Notes under the pieces: generated by a model | Database searches by the model: none | Told to the model about the DNA's origin: nothing | What the model saw: the letters and a program-made list of their open reading frames with translations, nothing else | Shown: one piece after another, positions 13,858 through 23,700 of the stretch | How the letters are laid out: each line of letters begins with the position of its first letter | How positions within the stretch are numbered: position 1 is the stretch's first letter | Source: Strix aluco | Taxonomy: Eukaryota > Chordata > Aves > Strigiformes > Strigidae | Length of the DNA stretch: 64,000 nucleotides | Assembly: GCF_031877795.1 (NCBI RefSeq) | Contig: NC_133971.1 | Span: forward strand, 17,581,171-17,645,170 | Direction: 5' to 3' | Translations under genes and position numbers: made by a program

Positions 13858-15919
13858 GTCTCATAAGCCACAGTCCCACACAGCTGCACCCCAGCATCCC
13901 CTATCTGAACAAAACTTCTGGACGCTGAGGGAGCTGTCTGACAGAGTCTCAGCACATCTGCAACAAAGGTGTGGAAACAGACCTCACCTAGTTGATGCCA
14001 GGACTGAAGAGCCTCCATCAGTCCTGTTACAGCAGAGGAGACTGCTTCAGTTGACTGGGCAATACTTTTTTCCTCTGCATTCTTCCACCTCAGCTTCCCA
14101 ACCTTTGGTTCTTCCTGGCACCTCCACCCTCCTCCTAACTCCTCATCAGCCATTCCCTTCCCAGGACTCATTGTCACTCCTGTGTCACTGCTCTGTACAA
14201 TGACTTGCCATATTTGCTCTCATCTAGAAACATTTGACTTTTTTTTCAGGCTTCTTTGCGTTATAAGTGAACATTGTGTGGATTTTTTTTCCATCGCTTT
14301 AAATTTGTAACTGTGGTGTGTCAGCAGCTCTGGTCATAAACTTTAAACTGCAGCCTGCTAAAACATGTCCAAAGTCTCAGTTATATCTGCCTGTTAGAGG
14401 GAGCTGCTTTAGTTTCTGTTAATTATAAATATCCTCCCAGGTGTCTGCCAAGTTTTATCCTAAGTGTTGCCACAAAATGAAGCAGTATCATTGAAGTACC
14501 ACGGTGCTAAAACAGGAACCTTAGTTCTGGTAATTCTTTTTTATATACAAACAAGGCCATTTGCTGCTGGGCACAGCTTTATGGTTTTGCTGTCTAGTTA
14601 ACTGTACTCACCGTTAAACTGGCAGTTGCTGCCCTCTTGCTTTCTGACTGAGGATAGCAAAACCCTCTGACTGAATTAGGAAACGCTTTCAGAAACCTAT
14701 TGCTGTGGGTTAAAAATTATTGTGAAAGAAATGGTGGGGTGTAGTTATGCAAAGATGCTTATGCTATAACTGTTTGGGTCATGGATAAAAAAGCTTGTTC
14801 AATTTTTTTAAAGTCATCCTCCTCTGAAATTATCATCAGTTTGGGGAGGAAAAAAAGGCAGTAAGGTGGGGTGCTGAGGGCACAGGTCTCTAAGGCTGCT
14901 CTCCCAGTGTCTCCAGAGCTTTCTTTGATGGTCCCTTATGCTGTCGTCTCCATGGTGCCTGCCTCCATCCCCGCCATGGGGCGCCTCCCTACACTAGGAC
15001 ATGTTGAACCCACCGCTGGGAGCAGCAGTGGTGCTGTAGTGCCATGCTGTATTGCAGCGTGGAGAGCATGGGCTGTCCAGCTTCTTCCCAAGAAAAAAAG
15101 CAGGTGCTATGGCTGCACCTTGGGGGAGAGAGAAAGCTGAGCCTTCTCCCACAGTAGGGTCCCCAGAGACTCCTGCTTTGTCCTGTCCCTTGCCAAGGAC
15201 TGTTGCTGCTGAGGAGTGCATCACTGGCAAGTCTAGCTGGGTCTTGCAGGGCAGCGAGGTGGTCCAGCCCCTGGAGCGGCATGCAGCACTGCTGGGAGGA
15301 GCGGCAGAAAGGCGTGGGGTGCTTCTCTGCAGGTGCCATTCTGCTCTGGAGTGGGGCATGCATGCTGGGGGAGCATTGCCAAGCCAGTGGCTCCACAGAG
15401 GAAGGGAGCAAGGGACCTGGTCCCCTGTAGGGGAAAATGTGGCACTGGTAGTTTGGCTCTCTGAAAGCTGCCTGCAAAGGGATGCAGGGCAACCCAAGGT
15501 ATGGCCCAGTGGCCAGGCCCCATGGTGCTGAGCTTGGGGAACAATGTCTTGCACAGCCAGTGGGGGCCAGGTCTTGCAGCACCCAGCACAGGGAGGTCAT
15601 GGTGTTTAATAGCATGAGAGCCAAGCCCCAGCACTCAGCAGTGGCAAATAAAGCCCGGCACTGATCTGGGGCCAGGTCCCAGGGTGCTGAGAGTGGGAGC
15701 AGCCTTGGTGGCAAAGGTCTGCGGGCCTTCAAGAATAGGACTCTTAGCTCTCCTGTTCAAGTAGGAGTCTGAAATTCATGGCCAGCATGCCTAAGGCCAG
15801 GCCCCATGGCACTCTGCACCGGGGTACAGTTCCAGACAGCGATGGCACAACCCCAGGCCAGACACCATGGGCATTGGTTTGGAGGGATATGGGGATCAAA
15901 GCCATCAACAGCCCAAGGG
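13858..15919. other. Unassigned GC-rich sequence between left-arm segments
   Basis: I could not match this stretch to the right arm with confidence. The part from 14.87 kb on is GC-rich, contains long overlapping open frames on both strands, and carries the imperfect repeats described separately. An AATAAA lies near 15,647 on the + strand. No recognisable protein or RNA gene was found. Confidence 0.5.
15500..15880. repeat. Degenerate repeats around a GCCAGGCCCCATGG core
   Basis: Variants of GGCCAGGCCCCATGG followed by GTGCTGAG or similar recur near 15,511, 15,562, 15,670, 15,794 and 15,855, and once more near 10,808. Spacing is irregular (about 50-125 bp). On the - strand they give recurring PWGLA/PWDLA residues in a 247-codon open frame (15,732 to 14,989). 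I read this as repeat decay and not as a coding gene. The repeat family is not recognised. Confidence 0.45.
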
Positions 15920-18166
15920 CCAGGATGCCTCCCCCTCCCTGGGGCACCTGCCCACTTCACCAGCACGCTGGGGAACCACCTAAAAAGCACAACCAGCAGG
16001 GCACTGCCATCACGAAGGGCCCCTTGCGGAGCAGCAGGAAGGTTACGGGTCAGTGCTATCAGCCACCAGTACAACATTACGCTCTCAGGCACAAAAGCTG
16101 AAGCGGCTGCTGCTCTCATGAGCGCTCCGAGCGCATCCACATCTGCCCCTCTGGCGCCCAGAGCCCTGAGGCACACGGGACTCACGCAGGCGGCTGGGGC
16201 AGGACGCGCCTGCTTTCTGTGAGTCTTCCAGAAAGAGCAGGCACCACGGCAGGATTAAGCTGTCACTCTGCTCCGTGCCACTTCACAGCTACGCTGCTGT
16301 GGAAGCGGCACACCGCTGCCATTTCCATTCAACACAAGGCTGATTTCTAACCCAGGCCGGTGACCTGCAGAGGATTACCACCACAATCACAGCTCCAGCG
16401 GACTTAGCGCAGCCACAATGAGGGAGCAGCAAACACTTTCTCGCCACCATCAGCTGATGGCCCAGGGCAGCCGAAAACAACACTGAAAGAGAAATGATGG
16501 GGCAGCAGTTGGGTAAGCCACCTGGATTAGAGTGGCTCAAAGCGGGCTGAAAACCAGCATGTACCGCTAACCCAGCAAAACTGCAGCTCCAGCCCTCAGC
16601 TCAGTTCACCCAAACACCGTCGGGCAGCTGCTGGGTCCGAGCACGCCGACAAGGGACACGAACACTAACGCTGCAACGCAGAAGTCAGGCAAGGGGTAAA
16701 GGACAGACAGCCACGACCCTCAACACGCAGCATCGCCCGACACCTACACACAAACCTCCTTCTGCTTTCATCGCGCCCGCCACAGCAGCTCCCTCCCTCC
16801 CGGGCCTGGGAAACAGCGACATCCCCCACACCTCTGCTGTGACACCTTTGGCCAGATTCCTCCCCAGAAGACGTGGGAGCAGGCCAAGAGCACAGGGGAG
16901 CTATGGCAGCATCCAAAAAGGCAAAGGGTCACCCGTCTCCCTCCTGGGTACCAACCCCCATTCAAACTTCACCTTCTGCAAGGGCAGGAGCCTGCATTCC
17001 CACATCCCAAAAGCCACCACTGGCATGGGCAGCATCCAAGGGCCCACCACACTTCACCTCACTCGCTCACACACGTGTGCACACACTGACCTGTTTACCA
17101 CAGTGACGTGCCTCTGCATGGGAATTTCTTTAGACGGTCCGCTCCCAGCAGCTGGCGGCAAGGCAGACCGGGCACTCTCCATGGTGGGTTTCACCACTCC
17201 ACACGCCACTCCTCTGCCTCGCGGAGGGCGAGGAACAGGCCTCTTGCTGCCTTCTTCTGGCATGCTCAGAGGCCTGGGCTGTCGCAAAGTTCCTTTGGGC
17301 TTTCCTAAAGAGTTTGCAGATGCAGCTGTGAGTAGTGCTCTCCTCCACCCAACCCAGAGAGACTTCAAGCACTGCAGGTAACTCCTCCAGGGAGCCCATA
17401 CTTTTCCAAAAGACGGTTAAGAAGGACGCTCTCAGCCACCGTTGTGAGTCTCTGCTACAGCATCACGGCTCGCACCCAACAACTCACAAACCACAGTCCC
17501 ACCACTGTGCTGCAGCAGGGAAAGAACAGGAGACCCATCTCCCCTTACCCTCTCGGAAAAGCCATGTACCTGTGAGGTGCCGCAACAGGTCACGTCTCAG
17601 GTGGAACCCACAGTCAGGTTGCCCTTTAGCACCCAACAGCACCAGCAGCTCCCAGAGGTGTGGCACATGCAGCCTAATTCCACCTCCTCGGTCACCTCCT
17701 GCGCCACCGCCCAAAGGTTTCTTCTTCTCTACCCTGGCTTGCAAGCACTCTCCTCCCAAACTCCCACCACACAGCAGAAGTTACCAAATAACACCTGCAG
17801 AGGAACACGCCATGCTGGCCTTCAGGCCACACCGGCATAAACAAGCTCTGCGCCACTTCACTCTTTACTTGCTGGCTGTACCACACCAGTTTTGGTGGGC
17901 TCAAACACTTCCAAGGGGTATTGCTGTGCAAGACAGTGAACCAATGTGTGTTTACAATCACTGTCGTTTAACTGGGATATGAGTCAACGGTTCAGCTTCC
18001 CAGCTAGAGGGTAGACGGTTGGCGTGGTCGCAGCAGAGCAAGAAGCAGCAAAGCCTTTGTTACAGATGACAACAGGGGAATACAAACAAACTGCGAGACC
18101 CACAGTTGCTCCAAGCTGCCAACTTGCAAGCAGATGGGCCTTGCCTGGGCCTGATCCTGGGAAACC
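15920..18166 (-). repeat. Left-arm segment 3: 2,247-bp near-identical inverted copy of 38,149-40,395
   Basis: Every paired position sums to 56,315, so there is no net insertion or deletion across 2,247 bp. I noticed only two differences: 16,344 against 39,971, and 17,058 against 39,257. The copy includes all of TDRD7 coding exon 3 and its flanking intron. Both ends are sharp. Outside 15,920 the sequences are unrelated. At 18,166 the left arm jumps to sequence matching about 37,470, skipping about 680 bp of the right arm that contains coding exon 2. Confidence 0.95.
17091..17304 (-). pseudogene. Isolated inverted copy of TDRD7 coding exon 3
   Basis: This 214-bp block is the reverse complement of TDRD7 coding exon 3 at 39,011-39,224. 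On the - strand it keeps the AG acceptor (at 17,305-17,306), the GT donor (at 17,089-17,090) and the open frame beginning [11 protein letters not shown] saw no difference within the exon; the nearest is at 17,058 in the adjacent intron. No copies of coding exon 1, exon 2 or exon 4 were found in the left arm, so this cannot encode TDRD7. It could be spliced into a leftward transcript if one exists. I treat it as a gene fragment. Confidence 0.9.
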
Positions 18167-18539
18167 CCACTGACAGCAGCACAGTAACATCTCATCCACA
18201 GCCCTCACAAGGATTTGCAACCATTTCCATGCCTGTAACTGCTGGGTCATGCAGGCCTGCAGGCAGTTCAGAAAAGGCTTCAGCAACTGACTCAGACCTT
18301 GGAGACTTCCTTTTCCTTTTGCAGTGCCCCCCAGAAATCAGCAAAGCAGACAGCCAGGTTCACCAGAGCCTCTTCATCACCTTCCCTTACTAGGTTGGGC
18401 CCCACCAGGGGACAGGCTGGCTTCTCACTCCAATAGCACATACCCACCATCTTGCTTTACAAGACTGCCCTGTTCCCTCCTATCCCAAACCAGGACAACA
18501 GACTCCCAAGGCACTGCTCATGTCTGCACAGGTAAAACA
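18167..18539 (-). repeat. Left-arm segment 4 (pairs with about 37,100-37,470, diverged)
   Basis: Read on the - strand this matches the TDRD7 intron at 37,100-37,470. A hand count over about 92 bp gave about 10 differences (near 89%); beyond about 18,430 the match weakens. It lies directly beside the almost identical segment 3, so divergence changes suddenly at 18,166. About 500 bp of the right arm (36,580-37,100) has no counterpart here. Confidence 0.8.
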
Positions 18540-18971
18540 GAGGCAGGACAAACTCAGAGACTTGGCCAGCACCTCTGAAATTTAGCAAACAGCAGCTCCA
18601 GACAGGAACTTTTCTCACAAGCAAGGCAGGACAACCAAAGCAGAAAAAACAAGTGCCAAGACAAAAAAAGCAAGCCATTGCTAAGCAGCAACAACTTGCT
18701 TGAGAGTTCTCCTCAGTCCCTCAGGCTGACCCAAGTAGCCCAGGGAAATATGGGCAATGGATGACAACACTAGGAACAAGGCAACACTCGTGGTGTCCAG
18801 CAGCGCACTCCAGCTTGTCCTTCTCCTCCTCTGCGCACCCAGCATCTGCACTGGGCTGGCTCAACCTACAGTCATTGGAGGGGGGGCCTCCCCTTCTGAG
18901 GGACAGTTCTCCCTTCCGAGGAGCTCCTGCTTAGAAATCGGATGGTGTACCCGCTGTGCAGTCAACACCTA
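18540..18971 (-). repeat. Left-arm segment 5: near-identical copy of 36,147-36,580
   Basis: This pairs with the right arm at about 97-98% identity where counted (five differences in about 190 bp), plus one 3-bp length difference. Homology ends sharply at 18,971 and 36,147. On the right side the next sequence outward is the 3' end of a CR1 element. Confidence 0.9.
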
Positions 18972-19121
18972 TGAAAACGTATAGCAGTGGTGTCAGAGCT
19001 TGGATGGACAGCCTTGTTTGTGCTTAAATGCAAACACGCACACAGCACATATTCAGCATGACCTGGGGGGCAAAGAATCCCCTCTTCTGCTCTCTCCATG
19101 CTTCAGAGAGGTACACAAAAC

Positions 19122-19205
19122 ATGCAGGAGCAGTCCCAGGCTGTGACCAGCCCATGCCAGTGCACAACTGCACCCACCAGCCCCGCTCAATGTCTGCCCA
19201 GGACA
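19122..19205 (-). repeat. Left-arm segment 6 (pairs with about 31,537-31,622)
   Basis: On the + strand this contains AGTCCCAGG, then CAGCCCATGCCAGTGCA, then CACCCACC. The reverse complement of 31,537-31,622 has the same blocks in the same order, at about 75-80% identity. It keeps the mirror order of the two arms. Confidence 0.7.
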
Positions 19206-20349
19206 TACTCCTTCAGCATGTCTTTCAACAGATAGATGGGAACAGACCTTGTGATATATGAGACTGTTGTTTGCCTAAAAATACCCTCAGATAGGAAGAT
19301 GATGTGTGCATGAACATGTAGCACATCCTCAGATGAGGTGATGCGGCTTGGCATGACCCTCCTGTGTACAGACCACACTGGTCTGCCATGCAGCCCTTTT
19401 GCCCTGCTCAGCATTTCTGCATGGGTCAGATCCCCCAGGGCCATAAGCACCATGAGACTCCCAACAAAATGCAGAGTATCTTCTCTGTTACTCAAAACTA
19501 AAACCCCCAACAGACCTTTTATCACCACCATCATCACTGGGACTCTTCTGGGCCCCAAAATAATCATGGTCTGAGCTGAAAAGCTCTGCAACACTGCTGC
19601 TACTGATTCATTTGTTCTTTCTGCAGGAGCTCTGGTCCCTAAGGGCACAGAAGCCTTGCAGAATGTTGTTGTCTAACAGGCCAGTCTTGTTTGCATGCTT
19701 GATCTTCTGGCTTTTATCTACAGCTTTGACCTAAGGATAAGGAAGCACACATGGTCTTTTCTGGGATCCCCTTAAGGTATTTTCCTCACTGTCCTCATAC
19801 ACATGTTCTTCTGACACTGGAATTTTGTTCTGGCCTTCTGTTTTCACAGACTGTATTGCCCATGTCTGGTAGGGCCATCCAATGCCTGCCCCAGTGATAC
19901 TGCATGACCATCCCATTGGGCTCTGCCTGGGCATGGGGCCCTCCCAGTCTGGCTCACAGGACAGCTGTCTTCTTGGCACATGACAGGGTTTGTGCTGAGG
20001 CCTGCTTGGTGGCCCTCAAGCACATTCCAACTTCTCCATGCCACCCTCACAGGTCAATGCTTCTTCTGCAAAGTGGAGGGCCCAAAGCTGCCTTTTACAT
20101 TTGTTTAATTACATTTTATTCACATTTAATTATTAATTCCATTAGCTCTTAATAAAGACTGGTTTATCCACTTTATACGTATGCTTTTACATTATAAACA
20201 TTTCATTTGTATACCTTTATAAATATATATAATTAATGCATCTATATATAAATAAAAATGAATATTAATACACTCCTTTATACATATATTTCTAACTATG
20301 TATATATTGTATGCATTGATATAAATGTATATATTTTTATATCAGAACA
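19206..20349. other. Unassigned sequence with an AT-rich tract; no gene seen
   Basis: By mirror order this interval should correspond to 28.9-31.5 kb, which contains TDRD7 coding exon 1, but no copy of that exon is visible here. A 153-codon open frame on the - strand (19,648 to 19,187) has no recognised content. From about 20,090 to 20,345 the sequence is very AT-rich (TATATA and AATTAAT runs). Confidence 0.5.
20090..20345. repeat. AT-rich low-complexity tract
   Basis: About 250 bp of TATATA, TTATAA and AATTAAT runs. It sits just outside the boundary where mirror homology to 28.9 kb resumes, so it may mark a breakpoint between left-arm segments. Confidence 0.7.
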
Positions 20350-20745
20350 CTTTCTGGTACAAAGCAAGCAGGGGTTGCAACACTGAACAATATGGCAGCT
20401 CCCTCCCACAAAATGGTGGCAGAAACCTGCTACCAAGGGTTCCTGCCTGGGAAGGCTGGGCAGTGCAGGAGCTGGTTTCAAAACGGGTGCCAGAGCTACC
20501 TAAAGCCCTCCCACCTCCCTCAGCTCACAGGAGCTCAGCAGCCACACTGGGCATTTGGATCCTTCCCTTGTCCTTTTAGAGAGCAGCTGGTGAACAGAGC
20601 TTCAAAGAGTGAGAGGAGGTGGTGGTCACCTGCTAGAAGGAAAGACTCAGGAAGTCCATATTTCTTAGACCCACTTGTTGTGGGAACATCATGTGTTGGA
20701 TGAATGCGTAAGTCTCAACTTGGTATTAAAGCTTCAATGGTAAAA
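20350..20745 (-). repeat. Left-arm segment 7 (pairs with 28,745-28,935 and 27,420-27,645)
   Basis: Positions 20,350-20,535 match the reverse complement of 28,745-28,935, including the block coding SKRVPELPKAL in one frame on both. Positions 20,537-20,745 match the reverse complement of 27,420-27,645, including the block coding AATLGIW. Identity is about 75-80%. About 1.1 kb of the right arm (27,650-28,735) is absent between the two halves. This is the innermost left-arm segment I could recognise. Confidence 0.75.
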
Positions 20746-23700
20746 AGCATTCAAAGTCCTCTTCTGCGTCTGCCTGCCCATTGCCCCATGCTGAGATAGT
20801 CAGGGGATCTCCTGAACACTGCAGCATTAAGGGAAATGACACAGCTAGCACTGCACTGTCACTGACAGCAGTTTTGGTAGTTGACAGTAGTTTTGCTGTA
20901 GGTGCAGGTTTTAGTCCTGTGCACTTCAGTGAACCACAGCCATTGTGGGCTTAGGAAACTGAGAGAAGAAGCTGCTCCCAGAGCTGCGTCGAGTGCCTTT
21001 CCCACAGCAGAAACTTCCTGTCAGACCTGATACTGGTGGTGTACCTGATTACCAAGGTACATAAGGTTAGTGTTGTGAAATTTGTTTGGTCTAGGCTTTT
21101 GTCTCACAGTGCTGGAAATGGAAGCCTGCAAGAGACTGTCCCCTGCGTGAACATGTCCATTCACCTGCTCAGATTGGCAGAGGGCCAAGCAGCAGCCTTT
21201 GCAGACCAAACCCTACATTAACCTTTGTGCATTTATTGATTCTTTTGTGTGTTTATTGAGAATGTGCAAGACTTTTAAAGTTGTGGGCAAATACAGAGCC
21301 ACCTGTGTTTTAAGTGTTTGATATTACCCAGCATGGTGAGGTCTCCTGCAAGTTTTCACTGCTTGTTAGCTGCCCGCCCAGGGCTAAGGAACATACTGAG
21401 TGTAATCAAATGATTGTAGGCAAGTAACTGCCTGTATTTGCTCCTTGTGTTAGGCTTGATCTGCAGCAAGACCATGCTGCATAGACTGGGGACTTGCACA
21501 AACAGGTGTGTTCTCAGAGATCAGTAGAGCAAGACAGTTCACAAAGCTGCCCCTGCCCAGTTCTCACTATGCCAGCCACCAGAGCGTGGTTCAGACCAGG
21601 TAGAAGGCAAGCCTTCTCAGCTCTGTGGCTCACTCACCAACAGCTGAGAAATGTCCAGGAGCAACTTCCTAAACTGTCTCTCAGCTGTTCAGGTTTGCAT
21701 GCTGCAAGCATCATCATCAGTCTGACCAGGTTACTCTCCATATCGTGATCATCTTACAGCAAAGCCTTGGGAACATGTGGTGAAAGTGTTACACTTCTGC
21801 TCTGTGTGCCCAGGGCTTCACTACCACAACTGTGTAGATGTGCCCAGAAGAAACAGAAACCAAATATTTCACATTTAAGAAACACTTTCACATTTAAGGT
21901 TTTATTTGGACTTTAGGACCAAGTTGCAAGAGAGAGAGAGAGGGAAAGAATGAGAGGAAGTCCTGACTAGACAGATAAAGGCAGAGTTGACCAGCACCCT
22001 GCAGACACCTAGTTCAGGCCAATTCCTATCCACAGACATTTTGAGGAGCACATGAGAAAGACATTTTCGGGGTGCAAAACATAGACCTCTCACTGTCTGG
22101 GGAAACAAGACAACAGGTGCTCCTTCACTCTTTCCTGCACATGGGCCTATGTCTTCTGTGCCTGACCCCATGCCCTCAGCATCTAATACCCATCAGTGTG
22201 TTCACTCACTCCCACCTCCTGGCCTTGCTTCGGGCACTGTTTCTTCCAGATTAGTAGTTTCTGTCTTTGTTCCTTCAGGTGCTCTCGCTGTAGTCCTTCT
22301 GCAGCATTGGGACTTGCTGACCTCTCTCACAACTTTCAAAGCCTCTTTGGCTTTTTTGTAACTTGCCAGTGTCCTGACTTCCTCCTCTGCCCTTTTCTTT
22401 GGCTCCTCTGCCTGCTCCTGTCTCTGATTTCTGACCATCTCACTGGCACTGTGGCTTTGATCCCACACTCCTTCCCAGTACTGGAGTCATGGCTAGCTCT
22501 TGCCATGGTGGGAACAAGCCTCGGAGCTGCTTTCCCTCCTCCTGGGCAGCTGGGGACTCTAGGTGAGCACTGGCTGCTCCTGCCGGGAGCAGAGCAGGTT
22601 TGGCTGCAGCCCCCGGCACATCAACGAGCCATGTCCTCCCTTGGCCTCCCCCATGGCTCTATCTCCTTCCAGGAGCAGTGGGGGATCACCTAGAACATCT
22701 CTAGCTGGTCTCCTTTGCCACGAGGTGTGTGGAAAGAAGACCCTACTGGCTTTACCAGGGCTCCAGCTGAACATATGGACGTGCTGGACACACTCCATCA
22801 TCAGAGCCTCCCCACAGGTGCTGGGGAAATGATGATGCTGCAGGGACCTTATGGGTGATGATGTATGAATTTCTGGGAAGCTCCTTGTGCCCAGGGATCC
22901 AAGGGCTACTGGCACAGGATGGCCTTGGGGCTGTTGCTGGAGGTGTGGTCACCATTGTGGCAGCTGCCAGGCTCAGTGAGACCAAGGGGCTTCCTTCATG
23001 CTTGCCAAGAGCACATGCGGTTGTAGGCATCCATCCTGCACGAGGACTGGGCAAAGCTGATAAGCTCATGGAAGAGCTGCTTGGTGAGACTCATAAAGAA
23101 GCAGCTGTATGTCCCCAGCAGTGGCTTGGTTGTCCAGTTCATATCTCCTCACGTTCATCAGGACAGCAAGCTTCAGGAGAGTTGCTAGTATCTGGTGAGC
23201 TCCAAAGAAGCTCTCAGTTTCTGCTGCAGTCACAGGGCCGTGAGCGGTTCAAGGACCCCTTTGTCCCACACCACACACAGGCAGGGGAGGCATGCTCTGA
23301 GGAGTTAAGGAGAGGCTCCATGTCCTTGTGGCTTAGGGGACAATAGTGGAGTGATTGACCACAAGTTGCAAAAGAAGCCAAACTCATTTCAATACCAGAG
23401 GGAACCAGAGGATGCCTTTGTTTCAGACAGACTGTCTGAATGAGCTAAGCATAAAGAACAGTTGTATAACTGTCTGTCCCTGACTTAAGGAAATGCAGAC
23501 TTTAAGCAGAACAGTATACCCTTAACTAGTTTTAAGGGTACGCTTATTGTTAAAACAACACAGTGTGTGTATGCATTAGGTCTGTTTAATGCTATGACTC
23601 TATGACTCCAATCAATATAAACTTTTTTAATTTTTTATGCAGGTAACTGTAAGAGGTATTTAGCTTATTGGTTTACACTTTTCTGCAGAGCCCTGTCACT

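Noticed and set aside
14989..15732. 247-codon - strand frame with recurring PWGLA residues
   Set aside because: GC-rich repeated DNA gives long open frames on both strands here. Overlapping frames in other phases are also open, and no known domain appears.
17335..17982. 215-codon frame on the + strand, identical to a frame at 38,980-38,333 on the - strand
   Set aside because: Identity of the protein follows from the near-identical inverted DNA. It lies in TDRD7 intron, antisense to the gene, and has no recognisable domain. Conservation here is not evidence of coding.
19187..19648. 153-codon - frame in the place expected for the exon 1 copy
   Set aside because: The translation has no similarity to the LOTUS 1 exon in any frame I checked.
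13265..20745. The left arm as a second functional TDRD7 gene
   Set aside because: Only coding exon 3 is present. No copy of exons 1, 2, 4, 5 or 6 was found in the left arm.
22196..23346. Two frames of about 165 codons that might be a retrogene
   Set aside because: I could not recognise either protein, both strands have similar open stretches, and no splice or polyadenylation context supports a gene.
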